Below, piece by piece: positions 1-9,629 of a DNA stretch of 35,833 nt. The stretch comes from Heterotrichella gracilis (Eukaryota > Sar > Xanthophyceae > Tribonematales > Xanthonemataceae). The stretch lies in the NCBI GenBank assembly GCA_032358255.1, contig JAULBX010027208.1, positions 1-35,833 of the forward strand. Direction: 5' to 3'. The notes beneath the pieces were generated by a model. It was not told where the DNA came from. It ran no database searches and saw only the letters and a list, made by a program, of their open reading frames with translations. The position numbers and the translations under genes are program-made. The first letter of the stretch is position 1, and each line of letters begins with the position of its first letter.

Positions 1-2048
1 CAATTAATACCTATCCTAATTTAGATTCACTTCAAATAAAATCTCAAATAGCCGTATTAAACAAAGATTTTTTAGGTAACGGCTTAAATGTTGGCAACAT
101 ACCTTCTGCTTTTTCTAATTTGGTTGCCAATACCGGGATCCAATTTTGTTTAGCGGCAAAGGATCAGCAAGATGTACCCTTAAATCCAAAAGGAATACAT
201 CGCGTGGGGGCTTCTGCAAACAGTTGGTTAAGTCCGGCAACACCAAGTTTAGATCTTCAGGCTTATTTTAATTCGGTGATCATTCCCGCCACTATCTGGG
301 ATCCGGCTAAATATTTAAACATTTGGGTAAGCGATAAACCTCCGGGATATCCTTTAAACGGCTTTGCCACCTACCCTCCGGGAACAGGACTCGCCGGAAT
401 GTTTGGCGGAAATGTTGGTACAACTACCAATGATGGTATTTGGGTATATGCTAGAAATTTTGGAGATATGTTAGATGTTACCGCGCCAAATGACCTTGGA
501 AGAACAGCTTCACATGAAATTGGACATTGGTTAGGTTTAAGACATATTTGGGGAGATGGAAATTGTTTATCTGATTATTGTGATGATACTCCTTGGACAA
601 AACAAGCACACACAGGTTGTGTTTCCATTCCAACTCCTGCTGACCAATGTGGTGTTGGTACTAGTCCTAATGGCGAAATGCCAATGAATTTTATGGATAA
701 AAGTGATGATGCTTGTTCTTATATGTTTACACATGATCAAAACATACGCATGCAAGTAGCGCTTAGTCAAAGTAGTTTACGTTATCAATTAGGTACTCAT
801 GGAAAATGCGCTGTAGTGGCCGGAACTACTTCTTCGGCAGTGGCTTCGTTTACAACAAATGATGTGCAGTGTTTGAATAAACCGTTCACGCCTTTTAACA
901 TGTCAAGCGGTTTTCCACTTCCAACCTATGTTTGGAGTTCATCACCGGCCGCTTCTTTTTTTCCTAGTACATCCGTTTCTCATCCGGCGGTAACATTAAG
1001 TAATCCGGGTTTTTACACATTAACCTTAGTAGCCACCAATAGTTTAAGCAGCTCCACGCATACCTTCATTGTGTCGGCTCAAAATACCTGTGCGGCTCAA
1101 TCAGAGTGTTTGGATAGTTTAAAGATGATCAAAAACACAGACACCCTAACCACTTATAATGCACCTCAAAGTTCGATCTCAGGATGTAGCGGAAGTGCAA
1201 GAGGGTACCTGACCGGCACAAATTGTTATAAGGACAAAGAATTTGCACAATATTTCCCGCCTAGTTCATATGCCTCCACACCAAATCCCCAAGTGAACAG
1301 TGTGATTGTTTTATTTGACACCAGCGGAACAAGTTCTTTTAATGCCAGTACACAAATAACCTGTAAAATATATGGTGGATCTGTGGGTCAGGGACCATCC
1401 GCCGTGCAAGGACAAAAGAGTGAGAGTTTAAGTACAATTGTTGCTTCCACAAAAGTCGCTTCGGTTGGTTATATGGGTAAACCGGGAGTTTCACCAATCG
1501 GCAATACTAAAATTTACCCTTATCGTTTTGATTTTGCATCGCCTATTATTATCAGTAGTCCGTCTGCCGGCTTTTTTGCAGGCATTGTTGCTCCAAACAC
1601 CGCACCATTTTTGGATTCCATAAATATTTTCAGTAGCACGGTATATAATAATGCAGTTGATTCAAGTGCCTGGTATCTATCCTCTACCTTAACCTGGAGA
1701 ACATTTAGATACAACCGTAATGCCAAGATCCAATTAGCGATCATTCCACAAATCACTTGCGGACCGGTTGGAATTGCTGAAGATAAAAATGCCCTCAATT
1801 CAAATGTGTTGATCATGCCAAACCCTTCTAATGGGGTATTTAATTTGATTTTTACACTTCCAAAAGAACAGGAATTAAGTATTACTATTTATAATTCATT
1901 TGGTCAGAAAATCATCTCAACTGAATTAAAGAACGTGATGAATAATATGATGTCTCTCGATTTGAGCGATCGTCCGGATGGTGTTTACTTTACCGAAATA
2001 TCGAACGGTTTTGAAAAATCGGTGAAAAAGATCATCGTCAGTCATTAA
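1..2048 (+). CDS. Secreted M43 (pappalysin-like) zinc metalloprotease with T9SS sorting domain, 5'-truncated
   Basis: The reading frame is open from the left edge (first whole codon at base 3), so the N-terminus and signal peptide lie outside the window; the TTG at 120 is not a real start. The first 40 codons resemble the region of M43 proteases just before the catalytic domain. The zinc motif HEIGHWLGLRH lies at 513-545 and a candidate Met-turn (MNFMD) near 685-699. Cysteines in between fit the disulphide-rich pappalysin fold. A PKD-like segment follows (about 840-1080), then a long domain of unknown type. The last ~90 residues (PNPSNGVFNLIF ... GVYFTEIS) are a type A T9SS sorting domain, so the enzyme should be exported and anchored at, or released from, the surface. 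Its substrate is unknown. A terminator follows directly. The family call is firm. Confidence 0.9.
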   Translation, partial: INTYPNLDSLQIKSQIAVLNKDFLGNGLNVGNIPSAFSNLVANTGIQFCLAAKDQQDVPLNPKGIHRVGASANSWLSPATPSLDLQAYFNSVIIPATIWDPAKYLNIWVSDKPPGYPLNGFATYPPGTGLAGMFGGNVGTTTNDGIWVYARNFGDMLDVTAPNDLGRTASHEIGHWLGLRHIWGDGNCLSDYCDDTPWTKQAHTGCVSIPTPADQCGVGTSPNGEMPMNFMDKSDDACSYMFTHDQNIRMQVALSQSSLRYQLGTHGKCAVVAGTTSSAVASFTTNDVQCLNKPFTPFNMSSGFPLPTYVWSSSPAASFFPSTSVSHPAVTLSNPGFYTLTLVATNSLSSSTHTFIVSAQNTCAAQSECLDSLKMIKNTDTLTTYNAPQSSISGCSGSARGYLTGTNCYKDKEFAQYFPPSSYASTPNPQVNSVIVLFDTSGTSSFNASTQITCKIYGGSVGQGPSAVQGQKSESLSTIVASTKVASVGYMGKPGVSPIGNTKIYPYRFDFASPIIISSPSAGFFAGIVAPNTAPFLDSINIFSSTVYNNAVDSSAWYLSSTLTWRTFRYNRNAKIQLAIIPQITCGPVGIAEDKNALNSNVLIMPNPSNGVFNLIFTLPKEQELSITIYNSFGQKIISTELKNVMNNMMSLDLSDRPDGVYFTEISNGFEKSVKKIIVSH

Positions 2049-2063
2049 TCAATTAAAAATAAG

Positions 2064-2089
2064 AACCTGCCCAGTGCAGGTTTTTTTTT
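2064..2089 (+). terminator. Rho-independent terminator after the M43 protease
   Basis: Perfect 7-bp stem AACCTGC / GCAGGTT with a 5-base loop, followed by a run of T to 2089. It starts 16 bases after the stop codon, so it ends the protease transcript and separates it from the next gene. Confidence 0.85.
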
Positions 2090-2173
2090 GCCCTGCCATT
2101 TGATTGTTGATTGAAATTTTGTGAAGGCCTATTAAAGTAATACCTTCATGTATTATTAAGTTTATACTGAAAT

Positions 2174-3013
2174 ATGAAATTACATTCCATTAACACCGGT
2201 CATTTTAAACTAGATGGCGGTGCCATGTTTGGCATCGTTCCAAAAAGTATCTGGAACAAGCTGAATCCCGCAGACGAAAACAATATGTGCAGTTGGGCAT
2301 TACGTTGTTTGTTGATTGAAGACGGGAACCGTTTGATATTAATTGACAATGGAATGGGAAATAAACAAGATGCTAAATTTTTCGGGTATTATTATTTGCA
2401 TGGAAATGATTCACTTGAAAAATCACTAAATAATGCCGGATTCACAGCCTCCGATATAACGGATATGGTGTTGACGCATTTACATTTTGATCATTGTGGA
2501 GGAAGTATCAATTATAATTCTGACCGAACTAAATTAGAGCCGGCTTTTAAGAATGCTACGTATTACTGTAATGCCAAACATTGGGATTGGGCAACTAATC
2601 CTAATCCCAGAGAGAAACCCAGTTTTTTAAAAGAAAACATTTTGCCTATTCAGGAAAGCGGTCAATTAAAATTTATTGACGAGTCTACACGACTCATTCA
2701 AGATCTTTCTTTTGTAGAAGTGAACGGTCATACACAAGGCATGATGTTGCCAGTCATAAAATATAAAAACAGTACAGTGGCTTATATGGCCGATCTCATT
2801 CCGAGTGCAGCGCATATCCCAATTCCTTACGTGATGGGATATGATACCCAACCGCTTAAAACCTTAAAAGAAAAAGAGGAGATCTTAACGAAAGCTTGTG
2901 AAAATAATTGGACCTTGTTTTTTGAACACGATCCTAAAATTGAATGTGTGAGTTTAGAAAAAACGGAAAAAGGGATCCGTCAAAAGAGCAGTTATTTGTT
3001 AAGCGAACTTTAA
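2174..3013 (+). CDS. MBL-fold metallo-hydrolase (YtnP / quorum-quenching lactonase-like)
   Basis: A 279-residue soluble protein with no signal peptide. The metallo-beta-lactamase metal site is complete: THLHFDHCGG (H102, H104, D106, H107), GHTQGM (H186), the bridging Asp in YMADLIP (D207) and H252 in FEHDP. This arrangement and length match the group that includes YtnP and AttM-type lactonases, but those families also contain hydrolases of other esters and thioesters, so the substrate is not known. The gene stands alone between a terminator and the adhesin. It starts at ATG 2174; no clear promoter was identified in the 85 bases upstream. Confidence 0.88.
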   Translation: MKLHSINTGHFKLDGGAMFGIVPKSIWNKLNPADENNMCSWALRCLLIEDGNRLILIDNGMGNKQDAKFFGYYYLHGNDSLEKSLNNAGFTASDITDMVLTHLHFDHCGGSINYNSDRTKLEPAFKNATYYCNAKHWDWATNPNPREKPSFLKENILPIQESGQLKFIDESTRLIQDLSFVEVNGHTQGMMLPVIKYKNSTVAYMADLIPSAAHIPIPYVMGYDTQPLKTLKEKEEILTKACENNWTLFFEHDPKIECVSLEKTEKGIRQKSSYLLSEL

Positions 3014-3147
3014 AATTCATTTTAAAGGAACTTTTTTTAAAACACACATGAAATTGGGCGAAACTCCATTTTGAGCGATTGAAAAAGCAGTTTGACTGAT
3101 TAAACATTTTCTTTAATTGCTTGTTTATTAGTATATTGTAACTGCAA

Positions 3148-6100
3148 ATGACTATCCATTTTTTAATTAACAGGTTTGTTATAACCCTCATCGTCTTGTT
3201 GAATTTATTCTTCGCCAATACGATCTATTCTCAAAACGAAACCAAAAAATGGTATTTTGGAAATCAGGCAGGTTTAGATTTTAATGCCAATCCTCCGACT
3301 ATTCTTACAAATAATGCCATGACAGCGGTTTATTCGTGTGCGAGTATTGCCGATGCATCCGGAAATTTATTGTTTTATACCAATGGCGCTACGGTTTATG
3401 ATCAAACACACAGTGTGATGGCCAATGGAACCGGTTTGTTAGGTGGTTCAGGCAGTGGTTCACAAGGAAGTATTATTATTAAGCAACCCGGCAATACCAA
3501 TTTGTATTACATATTCACCACTGCCAATTGCTGGAATTGTACCACGGGGTTTAATTACTCCATTGTGGATATGAGTCTAGCCTCCGGTAATGGTTCAGTT
3601 ACCGTTAAAAACGCTAATTTATTTACAGGTTATTCATCAGGGCGATTGACTGCTACTAAACATTGCAATGGTGTGGATGTTTGGATACTTATGAGAGACT
3701 GGTTTTATACCACTAGTACATCCTCTTCAACTTACACGCCAAATTTCAGAGCCTATCTTTTAACGACTACGGGTGTTAGCACTACTGCTGTAGTTTCCGC
3801 TCCTAGTACTTATACTTACTCCTGGAATACCAGTTACTATTATTACGATTGGGGTTGTATGAAGTTATCTCCCAACGGCAAAAAACTGGGTTTAGCCATT
3901 TACAATAACTATTATAGTTGGAATACCACTAATAACAACAGTTTTGAGTTATATGATTTTGATAATACCACCGGGGCAGTTACAAATTCTTTAGCCTTGC
4001 AAACAAATAGCAATTCAACTACCTATTGGGGAGGATGGGGTTGCGAGTTTTCGCCGGATGGAACTAAATTTTATGGATCTACGCTCTATTCAAATAACTC
4101 AGGGGTATTTCAATGGGATCTCTGTGCCGGTTCGCCAAGTGCCGTTGCTGCCTCTATGTATTCTGTTGCAACAACATCCAATTATAATGGAAGTATGCAA
4201 TTGGCTGCGAATGGTAAAATTTATCACACCGAGTGGAATTCAAGCAATTTAGGTGTTATCAATAACCCCAATGGATTGGGTGCTTCTTGCAATTATTCTG
4301 CCAGTGCACAGTCTATTTCCCCCAAAACCAGTTATTACAGCTTGCCCAATTTTATGGCCAGTAATTTCATTTCCAGGCCACCCCCTACTCCTTTTACTTA
4401 TACCGCTAATAATACCTTTGGATGTCAAACAGCAACGTTTAACTCTACTTATAATCCAAGTGTGACCATTGTTGGATGCTCTGCATCCGGTTATTCTTTA
4501 ACCAACGTACAGTGGAATTTTGGGGATCCGGCATCCGGAGCAAACAATATCTCCACACTGCAAAACCCTTCACATGCCTATAGCATTTTGGGTACTTATT
4601 CGGTGCAATTAGTGTTGTATTACAGTTGTGGTGGTGGCACAGATACCTTAAAACAAGTGGTGGTCATTAATGATCCCTGTATATCGGTGAGTAGCACCTC
4701 CATTACCTGCGCCAACTTAGGCTCAGCCACGGTGGCGGCTACGGGCGGTATTGGTCCATTTAATTATACCTGGACACCATCTGGTCAAACCAGTTCGGTT
4801 GCGACGGGTTTAAGTCCGGGTACCTATGTCATTACCGTTTATGATTTTGGAACCAATTTTACTTATACCGCTAATACTGTTTTCACATCACTGGTTCCAT
4901 TAACCGGTGATATAAGTACTACCAATAGTATTACTTGTCATGGGGCCAATACCGGCACAGCAAGTGTTACCAATTTGGCAGGTGGTTCCGGTAGCACCAA
5001 TTATTCCTGGTTCAATGGTTTAGTCACGCACACCATTTCTAATCCAAGTACCTTAAGTGCAGGTTTATGGACTGTCAGTGCGGTTGACGCCATTACCGGA
5101 TGTTCGATTTCACAGGTATTTTTTATATCGCAACCCCCGGCACTCAATATTTTAATGACGGCAAATACACAGACGGCCTGTGCAGGGACCTCTATTGTAT
5201 TAAATGGTAATACTTCAGGCGGAACACCTATTACACCTGGACCCGGATACACCTATCTCTGGAGTACCGGTTTAGCCAGTGATACCCGAACAGTTAGTCA
5301 AAGTGTTGCAGGCACCTATGTGTATACCTTATCCAGCCAAGATAGTTATAGCTGTAGTATAACAAATACGATAGCGGTTGACTTTATCATGAATCCGGTT
5401 ATAAGTGTTATAAATGCCTCTATTTGTCCACTGCAAACCGGAACCATTACGGTGAGTGGTGCGACTACTTACACCTGGCAGAATAATTTAGTGAGCAGCA
5501 CGTTCACTGATAATCCGATGAGCACCACTTCTTATTCGCTGGTAGGTTCTGCTCTGGGTTGTACATCAACTGCCATAGCTTCCATCATTTTAAAACCACT
5601 GCCTACTCCTTTATTAAATAGCAATGCCCCTATTTGTAACGGTCAGAATTTAAATCTATTTGGAAATATTATGGGTAATGGAGCGTCAATCTATAATTGG
5701 ACAGGTCCTTTTGGATTTGTTTCAAGTAATCAATACCCTAATATAATAAATGCCTCTCCAAGTAACAGTGGTACTTATAATTACACGGTGACAGCAGCTA
5801 ACGGTTGCACCGCCGCTACTTCAGCCTCATTAACGGTTAATCCCACTCCTACCATTTCGGCTGCAGGCTCAACGGTATGTGTTGATCAAACCTTGTTATT
5901 GTTTGGATCATCTGTTGCCGGGGCAAGCTATACATGGACCGGTCCCGGATATACATCCAATGCTCAAAACCCTTTTATCAATTTTCCATCCGTTAACGCC
6001 ACCGGAACATACACCTTAAAAGTTGCCAGCGCAGCAGGATGTACAAATATGGCGACGACCGATGCCTCTGTCACAGCAATGCCAATGCCGGTCATTGTTA

Positions 6101-7806
6101 GTAATAGTCCGAAATGTTTTGGCGCTACTTTAAATTTTACCGGTAATGGAGGTGATACTTATCAATGGTATGGACCAAATGGTTTTAGTTCATTGCAACA
6201 AAATCCATTGATCAGCAATGTCACGGTTCCGGCAAACGGAATTTATTCCCTTATTGTTACCAGAGGACCATGTACCAATCAAACTACACATTCTGTCACC
6301 ATTCATCCATTACCAAATTTTACCATTAGCAGCAATACTCCGTGTGAAACCAAAACCTTTAGTTTATTTACAACTCCGGTAGCTAATGTATCTTCTTATG
6401 TATGGCAGGGTCCTGCGGGATTTGTAAATCAGACACAAAACCCAACACGTGATTCAAGTATTATTGCTTATTCTGGTATTTATACCTTAACTGTACAAGA
6501 CTTAAATACATGTGTGGATACAAGGACAATAATGTCTACTATATTTGATAATCCAATAGTTACAGCAAGCAGTGCCACTGTTTGTTTAAATCAAGCGGCT
6601 GAGTTAAATGGAGAAGGTGCTGTGTCTTATTATTGGAGAGGCCCGAATTATTATCAATCGAATCAAGCAACAGCACTCATTCCAATTGCCAGCAGTTCAG
6701 TCATAACAATTTATACCTTAGTGGGAACAGCGGCTAATTCATGTACATCCACTGTTACAGCAAGTATCACCACCAAAAGTTTACCAACTCCATCACTCAC
6801 TGTCTTTCCAAAAAACACGATTTGTTTAAACAGTCAAATCACCATGGAAGGATTTGGCGGAGCGATTTATGAATGGAAAGGTCCGAATAACTTTAATTAC
6901 GGTGGAAAAATACTCACCTTTACGGCTTCGAGTATGGGCTACGATGGCACTTACACTCTAGTTGCTACTGACGACAAAGGTTGTTTTAATCAAACCCTTA
7001 CGACATTAAAAGTGGATCCGTTACCGGTTGGAAATTTAACCGGAAGTTTGATTGATGCCTGTGCCCCGTTTAGATCTGAATTTACATTTAATACACTTAG
7101 CACCAACACCTCAAGCATTTCAACGATCTGGACCATTAATGATGCTGTAGTTAAAACCGGAAATAAGTTTGACTATTATTTTAATGCTGCCGGTGAATAT
7201 ACCATTGTTGGCAGATTAACAGATAATGCCACCACTTGTCAAAACGCCATCAACTTTTTGGTAAATGCCAGAGAAGTACCTGCAGCGGATTTTGAATATA
7301 GTCCACTTGAACCGGTAGAGAGTTTTGATGATGTGTTGTTTAGCAATACTTCGAGTGGTAAAGAGTTAACAAGATCGAATTGGTATTTTATTTCCAATGA
7401 GGGTCCTAATTCTTCTCAATACAATACCACATATTTATTTCAAAACGCAGGTGTTTACCCGGTGGCCATGGTTATTACCAACAAATGGAACTGCTCAGAT
7501 ACGGTGATCAAAACTGTTAAAGTAAAACCCGATTTTAATGTCTTTGTACCAAATGCCTTTACTCCAAATGAGGATAAAAAGAATGAATTGTTTATGCCGG
7601 TGGTGAGCGGAGTTACGAAATATGAGTTCTCTGTATATAACCGTTGGGGTGAGCAACTCTTTAGGTCAAATACTTTAAGTGAAGGCTGGGATGGAACTTA
7701 TTCGGGTCAGGCTTGTAAGAGCGACATGTATGTATGGAAGGTGGTAGTCACTACTAACAAAGGAGAGCAAAAATTCTTCAACGGACATGTTACCTTGTAC
7801 AGGTAA
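3148..7806 (+). CDS. Giant Ig/PKD-repeat surface adhesin with gliding-motility type T9SS C-terminus
   Basis: 1552 residues with a signal peptide (about 1-29, ending IYSQ). Residues ~30-400 begin WYFGNQAGLDFN and hold SPNGKK and SPDGTK motifs, typical of the beta-propeller-like N-terminal region of Bacteroidota surface proteins. A PKD domain follows (~416-509, WNFGDP ... HAYSILGTYSV), then two SprB-like repeats (~511-665, SITCHGANTGTASV). Next come several ~80-residue Ig-like modules sharing a Y-x-W-x-GP-x-GF ... GTYTLTV pattern (~667-1300) and another PKD-like region (~1300-1460). Residues ~1462-1552 (FVPNAFTPNED, YNRWGEQLF, WDGTYSGQ) form the gliding motility-associated C-terminal domain, a type B T9SS signal. 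The protein is probably displayed outside the cell for adhesion or gliding. It converges on the next gene with a 10-bp gap. Regulation is not evident. Confidence 0.9.
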   Translation: MTIHFLINRFVITLIVLLNLFFANTIYSQNETKKWYFGNQAGLDFNANPPTILTNNAMTAVYSCASIADASGNLLFYTNGATVYDQTHSVMANGTGLLGGSGSGSQGSIIIKQPGNTNLYYIFTTANCWNCTTGFNYSIVDMSLASGNGSVTVKNANLFTGYSSGRLTATKHCNGVDVWILMRDWFYTTSTSSSTYTPNFRAYLLTTTGVSTTAVVSAPSTYTYSWNTSYYYYDWGCMKLSPNGKKLGLAIYNNYYSWNTTNNNSFELYDFDNTTGAVTNSLALQTNSNSTTYWGGWGCEFSPDGTKFYGSTLYSNNSGVFQWDLCAGSPSAVAASMYSVATTSNYNGSMQLAANGKIYHTEWNSSNLGVINNPNGLGASCNYSASAQSISPKTSYYSLPNFMASNFISRPPPTPFTYTANNTFGCQTATFNSTYNPSVTIVGCSASGYSLTNVQWNFGDPASGANNISTLQNPSHAYSILGTYSVQLVLYYSCGGGTDTLKQVVVINDPCISVSSTSITCANLGSATVAATGGIGPFNYTWTPSGQTSSVATGLSPGTYVITVYDFGTNFTYTANTVFTSLVPLTGDISTTNSITCHGANTGTASVTNLAGGSGSTNYSWFNGLVTHTISNPSTLSAGLWTVSAVDAITGCSISQVFFISQPPALNILMTANTQTACAGTSIVLNGNTSGGTPITPGPGYTYLWSTGLASDTRTVSQSVAGTYVYTLSSQDSYSCSITNTIAVDFIMNPVISVINASICPLQTGTITVSGATTYTWQNNLVSSTFTDNPMSTTSYSLVGSALGCTSTAIASIILKPLPTPLLNSNAPICNGQNLNLFGNIMGNGASIYNWTGPFGFVSSNQYPNIINASPSNSGTYNYTVTAANGCTAATSASLTVNPTPTISAAGSTVCVDQTLLLFGSSVAGASYTWTGPGYTSNAQNPFINFPSVNATGTYTLKVASAAGCTNMATTDASVTAMPMPVIVSNSPKCFGATLNFTGNGGDTYQWYGPNGFSSLQQNPLISNVTVPANGIYSLIVTRGPCTNQTTHSVTIHPLPNFTISSNTPCETKTFSLFTTPVANVSSYVWQGPAGFVNQTQNPTRDSSIIAYSGIYTLTVQDLNTCVDTRTIMSTIFDNPIVTASSATVCLNQAAELNGEGAVSYYWRGPNYYQSNQATALIPIASSSVITIYTLVGTAANSCTSTVTASITTKSLPTPSLTVFPKNTICLNSQITMEGFGGAIYEWKGPNNFNYGGKILTFTASSMGYDGTYTLVATDDKGCFNQTLTTLKVDPLPVGNLTGSLIDACAPFRSEFTFNTLSTNTSSISTIWTINDAVVKTGNKFDYYFNAAGEYTIVGRLTDNATTCQNAINFLVNAREVPAADFEYSPLEPVESFDDVLFSNTSSGKELTRSNWYFISNEGPNSSQYNTTYLFQNAGVYPVAMVITNKWNCSDTVIKTVKVKPDFNVFVPNAFTPNEDKKNELFMPVVSGVTKYEFSVYNRWGEQLFRSNTLSEGWDGTYSGQACKSDMYVWKVVVTTNKGEQKFFNGHVTLYR

Positions 7807-7816
7807 TTCATCTTTC

Positions 7817-8410
7817 TTAATGTGAAATAATTTTTAGTAAGGTTTTCATAATGACTTTAAGGTCAGTCAAGATTCCTGCTTCCTGAATATATTGTAAATT
7901 CAATTTAATCTTTGCCGGTAAGATCTCTTCTATATACGTTTTATCTGGATCTATTGAACTTGCCAAAAGTTCGTTTTCAGAAAAATACTCCAGTGAGGCA
8001 TAATCGGTAATACCCGGTTTTACACTCAAAACCTTTTTTTGTTCGGTAGTGTATAACGCTACATATTTTGGAACTTCCGGCCTTGGTCCTACCAAACTCA
8101 TACTACCAAAAAACACATTTAATAACTGCGGCAATTCATCTATTTTATATTTTCTTAAGTAGTAACCAAAAGGTGTTACCCGCGGATCTCTCCCGCCAAT
8201 AGTGATTAAACCAGAAGCCTCTGCATTGAGTAACATGGTTCTAAATTTAAAGAGCTTAAAATGTTTGCCTCCTTTGCCTACTCTGGTTTGTTTGTAGAAA
8301 GCACCACCTTTAGAATCTATCACAATCAATAAAGCCACGCATACAAAGAGAGGAAACAGAATGAATAATCCCATTCCAGACAGAATAATATCAAACAGGC
8401 GTTTTAGCAT
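7817..8410 (-). CDS. Undecaprenyl-phosphate sugar-1-phosphate transferase, PglC-like
   Basis: 197 residues, the length of the small monotopic phosphoglycosyl transferases (PglC type, ~200 residues) rather than the large WcaJ/WbaP type. A single N-terminal hydrophobic segment (~10-31) would form the re-entrant membrane helix. Family motifs are clear: KFRTM (55-59), R-x-TPFGYYLRKYKIDELPQ with the catalytic Asp-Glu pair D91-E92, and the SLVGPRPE block (105-112). It should transfer a sugar-1-phosphate from a UDP-sugar to the lipid carrier, starting a glycan. Its start overlaps the upstream aminotransferase by 7 bp, implying translational coupling. An amino-sugar substrate made by that neighbour is a reasonable inference, not shown by sequence. 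Confidence 0.93.
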   Translation of the reverse strand: MLKRLFDIILSGMGLFILFPLFVCVALLIVIDSKGGAFYKQTRVGKGGKHFKLFKFRTMLLNAEASGLITIGGRDPRVTPFGYYLRKYKIDELPQLLNVFFGSMSLVGPRPEVPKYVALYTTEQKKVLSVKPGITDYASLEYFSENELLASSIDPDKTYIEEILPAKIKLNLQYIQEAGILTDLKVIMKTLLKIISH

Positions 8411-9609
8411 ACTTTGTTCACGGCAGCGATCACTGCATTTACAACCGATTTAATGTTTTCATCACTCAGATCATAAAATATGGGTAAACTTATTTCTCTG
8501 CTAAAATTATCTTCTGTTGTTTTATAATCAGCCAAATTGTAGCCCAGTTTTTTATAAAAACTCATACCGGGTACCGGAATGAAATGAACATTGACGCTGA
8601 CATCGGCCGCAAAAATTTCCTGCATGATGGCATCTCGCTGGACTTCAGTAATGTTGTTGATTCGTAAGGGATAAAGATGGTAACAACTGGTTTTTGTGGC
8701 TGTCTCAAAAAGTGGAAGCTGAAAACGGTTATCCGACTTTAAGAGGGTGTTATACGTTTCAACAATGTGCTTGCGTTTTAGTAAGGTATCCGAGTCATAA
8801 CGTTCTAATTCAACCAAACCTATTGCCGCAGCCATATCGGTCATGTTGCATTTATAACCGGCTTCTACAATATCGTACTTCCAGTTTCCTTTTTGAGTTT
8901 TCGTTAAAGCATCTTTATTTTGTCCGTGTAAGGTGCTAATGCAAAGCTTGTTATAGATCTCTAAATTATCAAACGGTTCAGGTAAATTTAAAGCCACTGC
9001 CCCACCTTCGGCGGTTGACAGATTTTTAACGGCATGAAAAGAGAACACACTCACATCGGTTAAAGATCCGGTTTTTTTGCCTTTATAACTTGCACCGAAT
9101 GAATGAGCCGAATCACTCAAAATAAGTATTCGTCCGAGATTATTTTGATTTTCTCCTTTAGCAGAAAACACGGATTGATGTTTTAGAACCAAGGCATTTA
9201 ATTCATCGTAATCACAAGGAAACCCACCAAAATCAACCGGCATAATAACCTTGGTATTTTTGGTGATGGCCTTTTCAACTTCTTTTATATTGATGTTAAA
9301 GTCATTTGCATTTACATCCACAAATACTGGTTTAGCTCCACAATGAATGATCACATTGGCTGTGGCAGAATAGGTATAAGCCGGCAAAATGACTTCGTCA
9401 CCGGGTCCAACTTCAAACCAGCGAAGCATTATTTCTAAACCGGCTGTGGCAGAATTAAGGCACAGTGTATTTTTATTCCCACAATACTCTGTGATCTTTT
9501 TCTCAAAGGTTTTTGTTCGTGGACCGGTGGTGATCCAACCACTTTTAAGAGCGGCAACCACTTCGTTACAAATTTTATCGTCGATGCGCGGGGGTGAAAA
9601 TGGAATCAT
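8404..9609 (-). CDS. DegT/DnrJ/EryC1/StrS family PLP-dependent sugar aminotransferase
   Basis: 401 residues with the complete fold-type I pattern: N-terminal PPRIDD and SGWITTGP, the phosphate-binding S/T-rich CLNSATAGLE (50-59), the cofactor Asp in LSDSAHSFGA (D166) and the PLP lysine K195 in FSFHAVKNLSTAEGG. The family converts keto-sugar nucleotides to amino sugars for O-antigen, capsule or protein glycans. It contains a lengthened loop (~140-160) before the cofactor Asp. It lies 20 bp after the DUF2027-Smr gene and overlaps the PglC-like transferase by 7 bp. This resembles the PglE/PglC pairing of the bacillosamine pathway, but no dehydratase or acetyltransferase is in view, so the exact product is uncertain. 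Confidence 0.92.
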   Translation of the reverse strand: MIPFSPPRIDDKICNEVVAALKSGWITTGPRTKTFEKKITEYCGNKNTLCLNSATAGLEIMLRWFEVGPGDEVILPAYTYSATANVIIHCGAKPVFVDVNANDFNINIKEVEKAITKNTKVIMPVDFGGFPCDYDELNALVLKHQSVFSAKGENQNNLGRILILSDSAHSFGASYKGKKTGSLTDVSVFSFHAVKNLSTAEGGAVALNLPEPFDNLEIYNKLCISTLHGQNKDALTKTQKGNWKYDIVEAGYKCNMTDMAAAIGLVELERYDSDTLLKRKHIVETYNTLLKSDNRFQLPLFETATKTSCYHLYPLRINNITEVQRDAIMQEIFAADVSVNVHFIPVPGMSFYKKLGYNLADYKTTEDNFSREISLPIFYDLSDENIKSVVNAVIAAVNKVC

Positions 9610-9629
9610 AAATAGTGATGTAAATTGTT

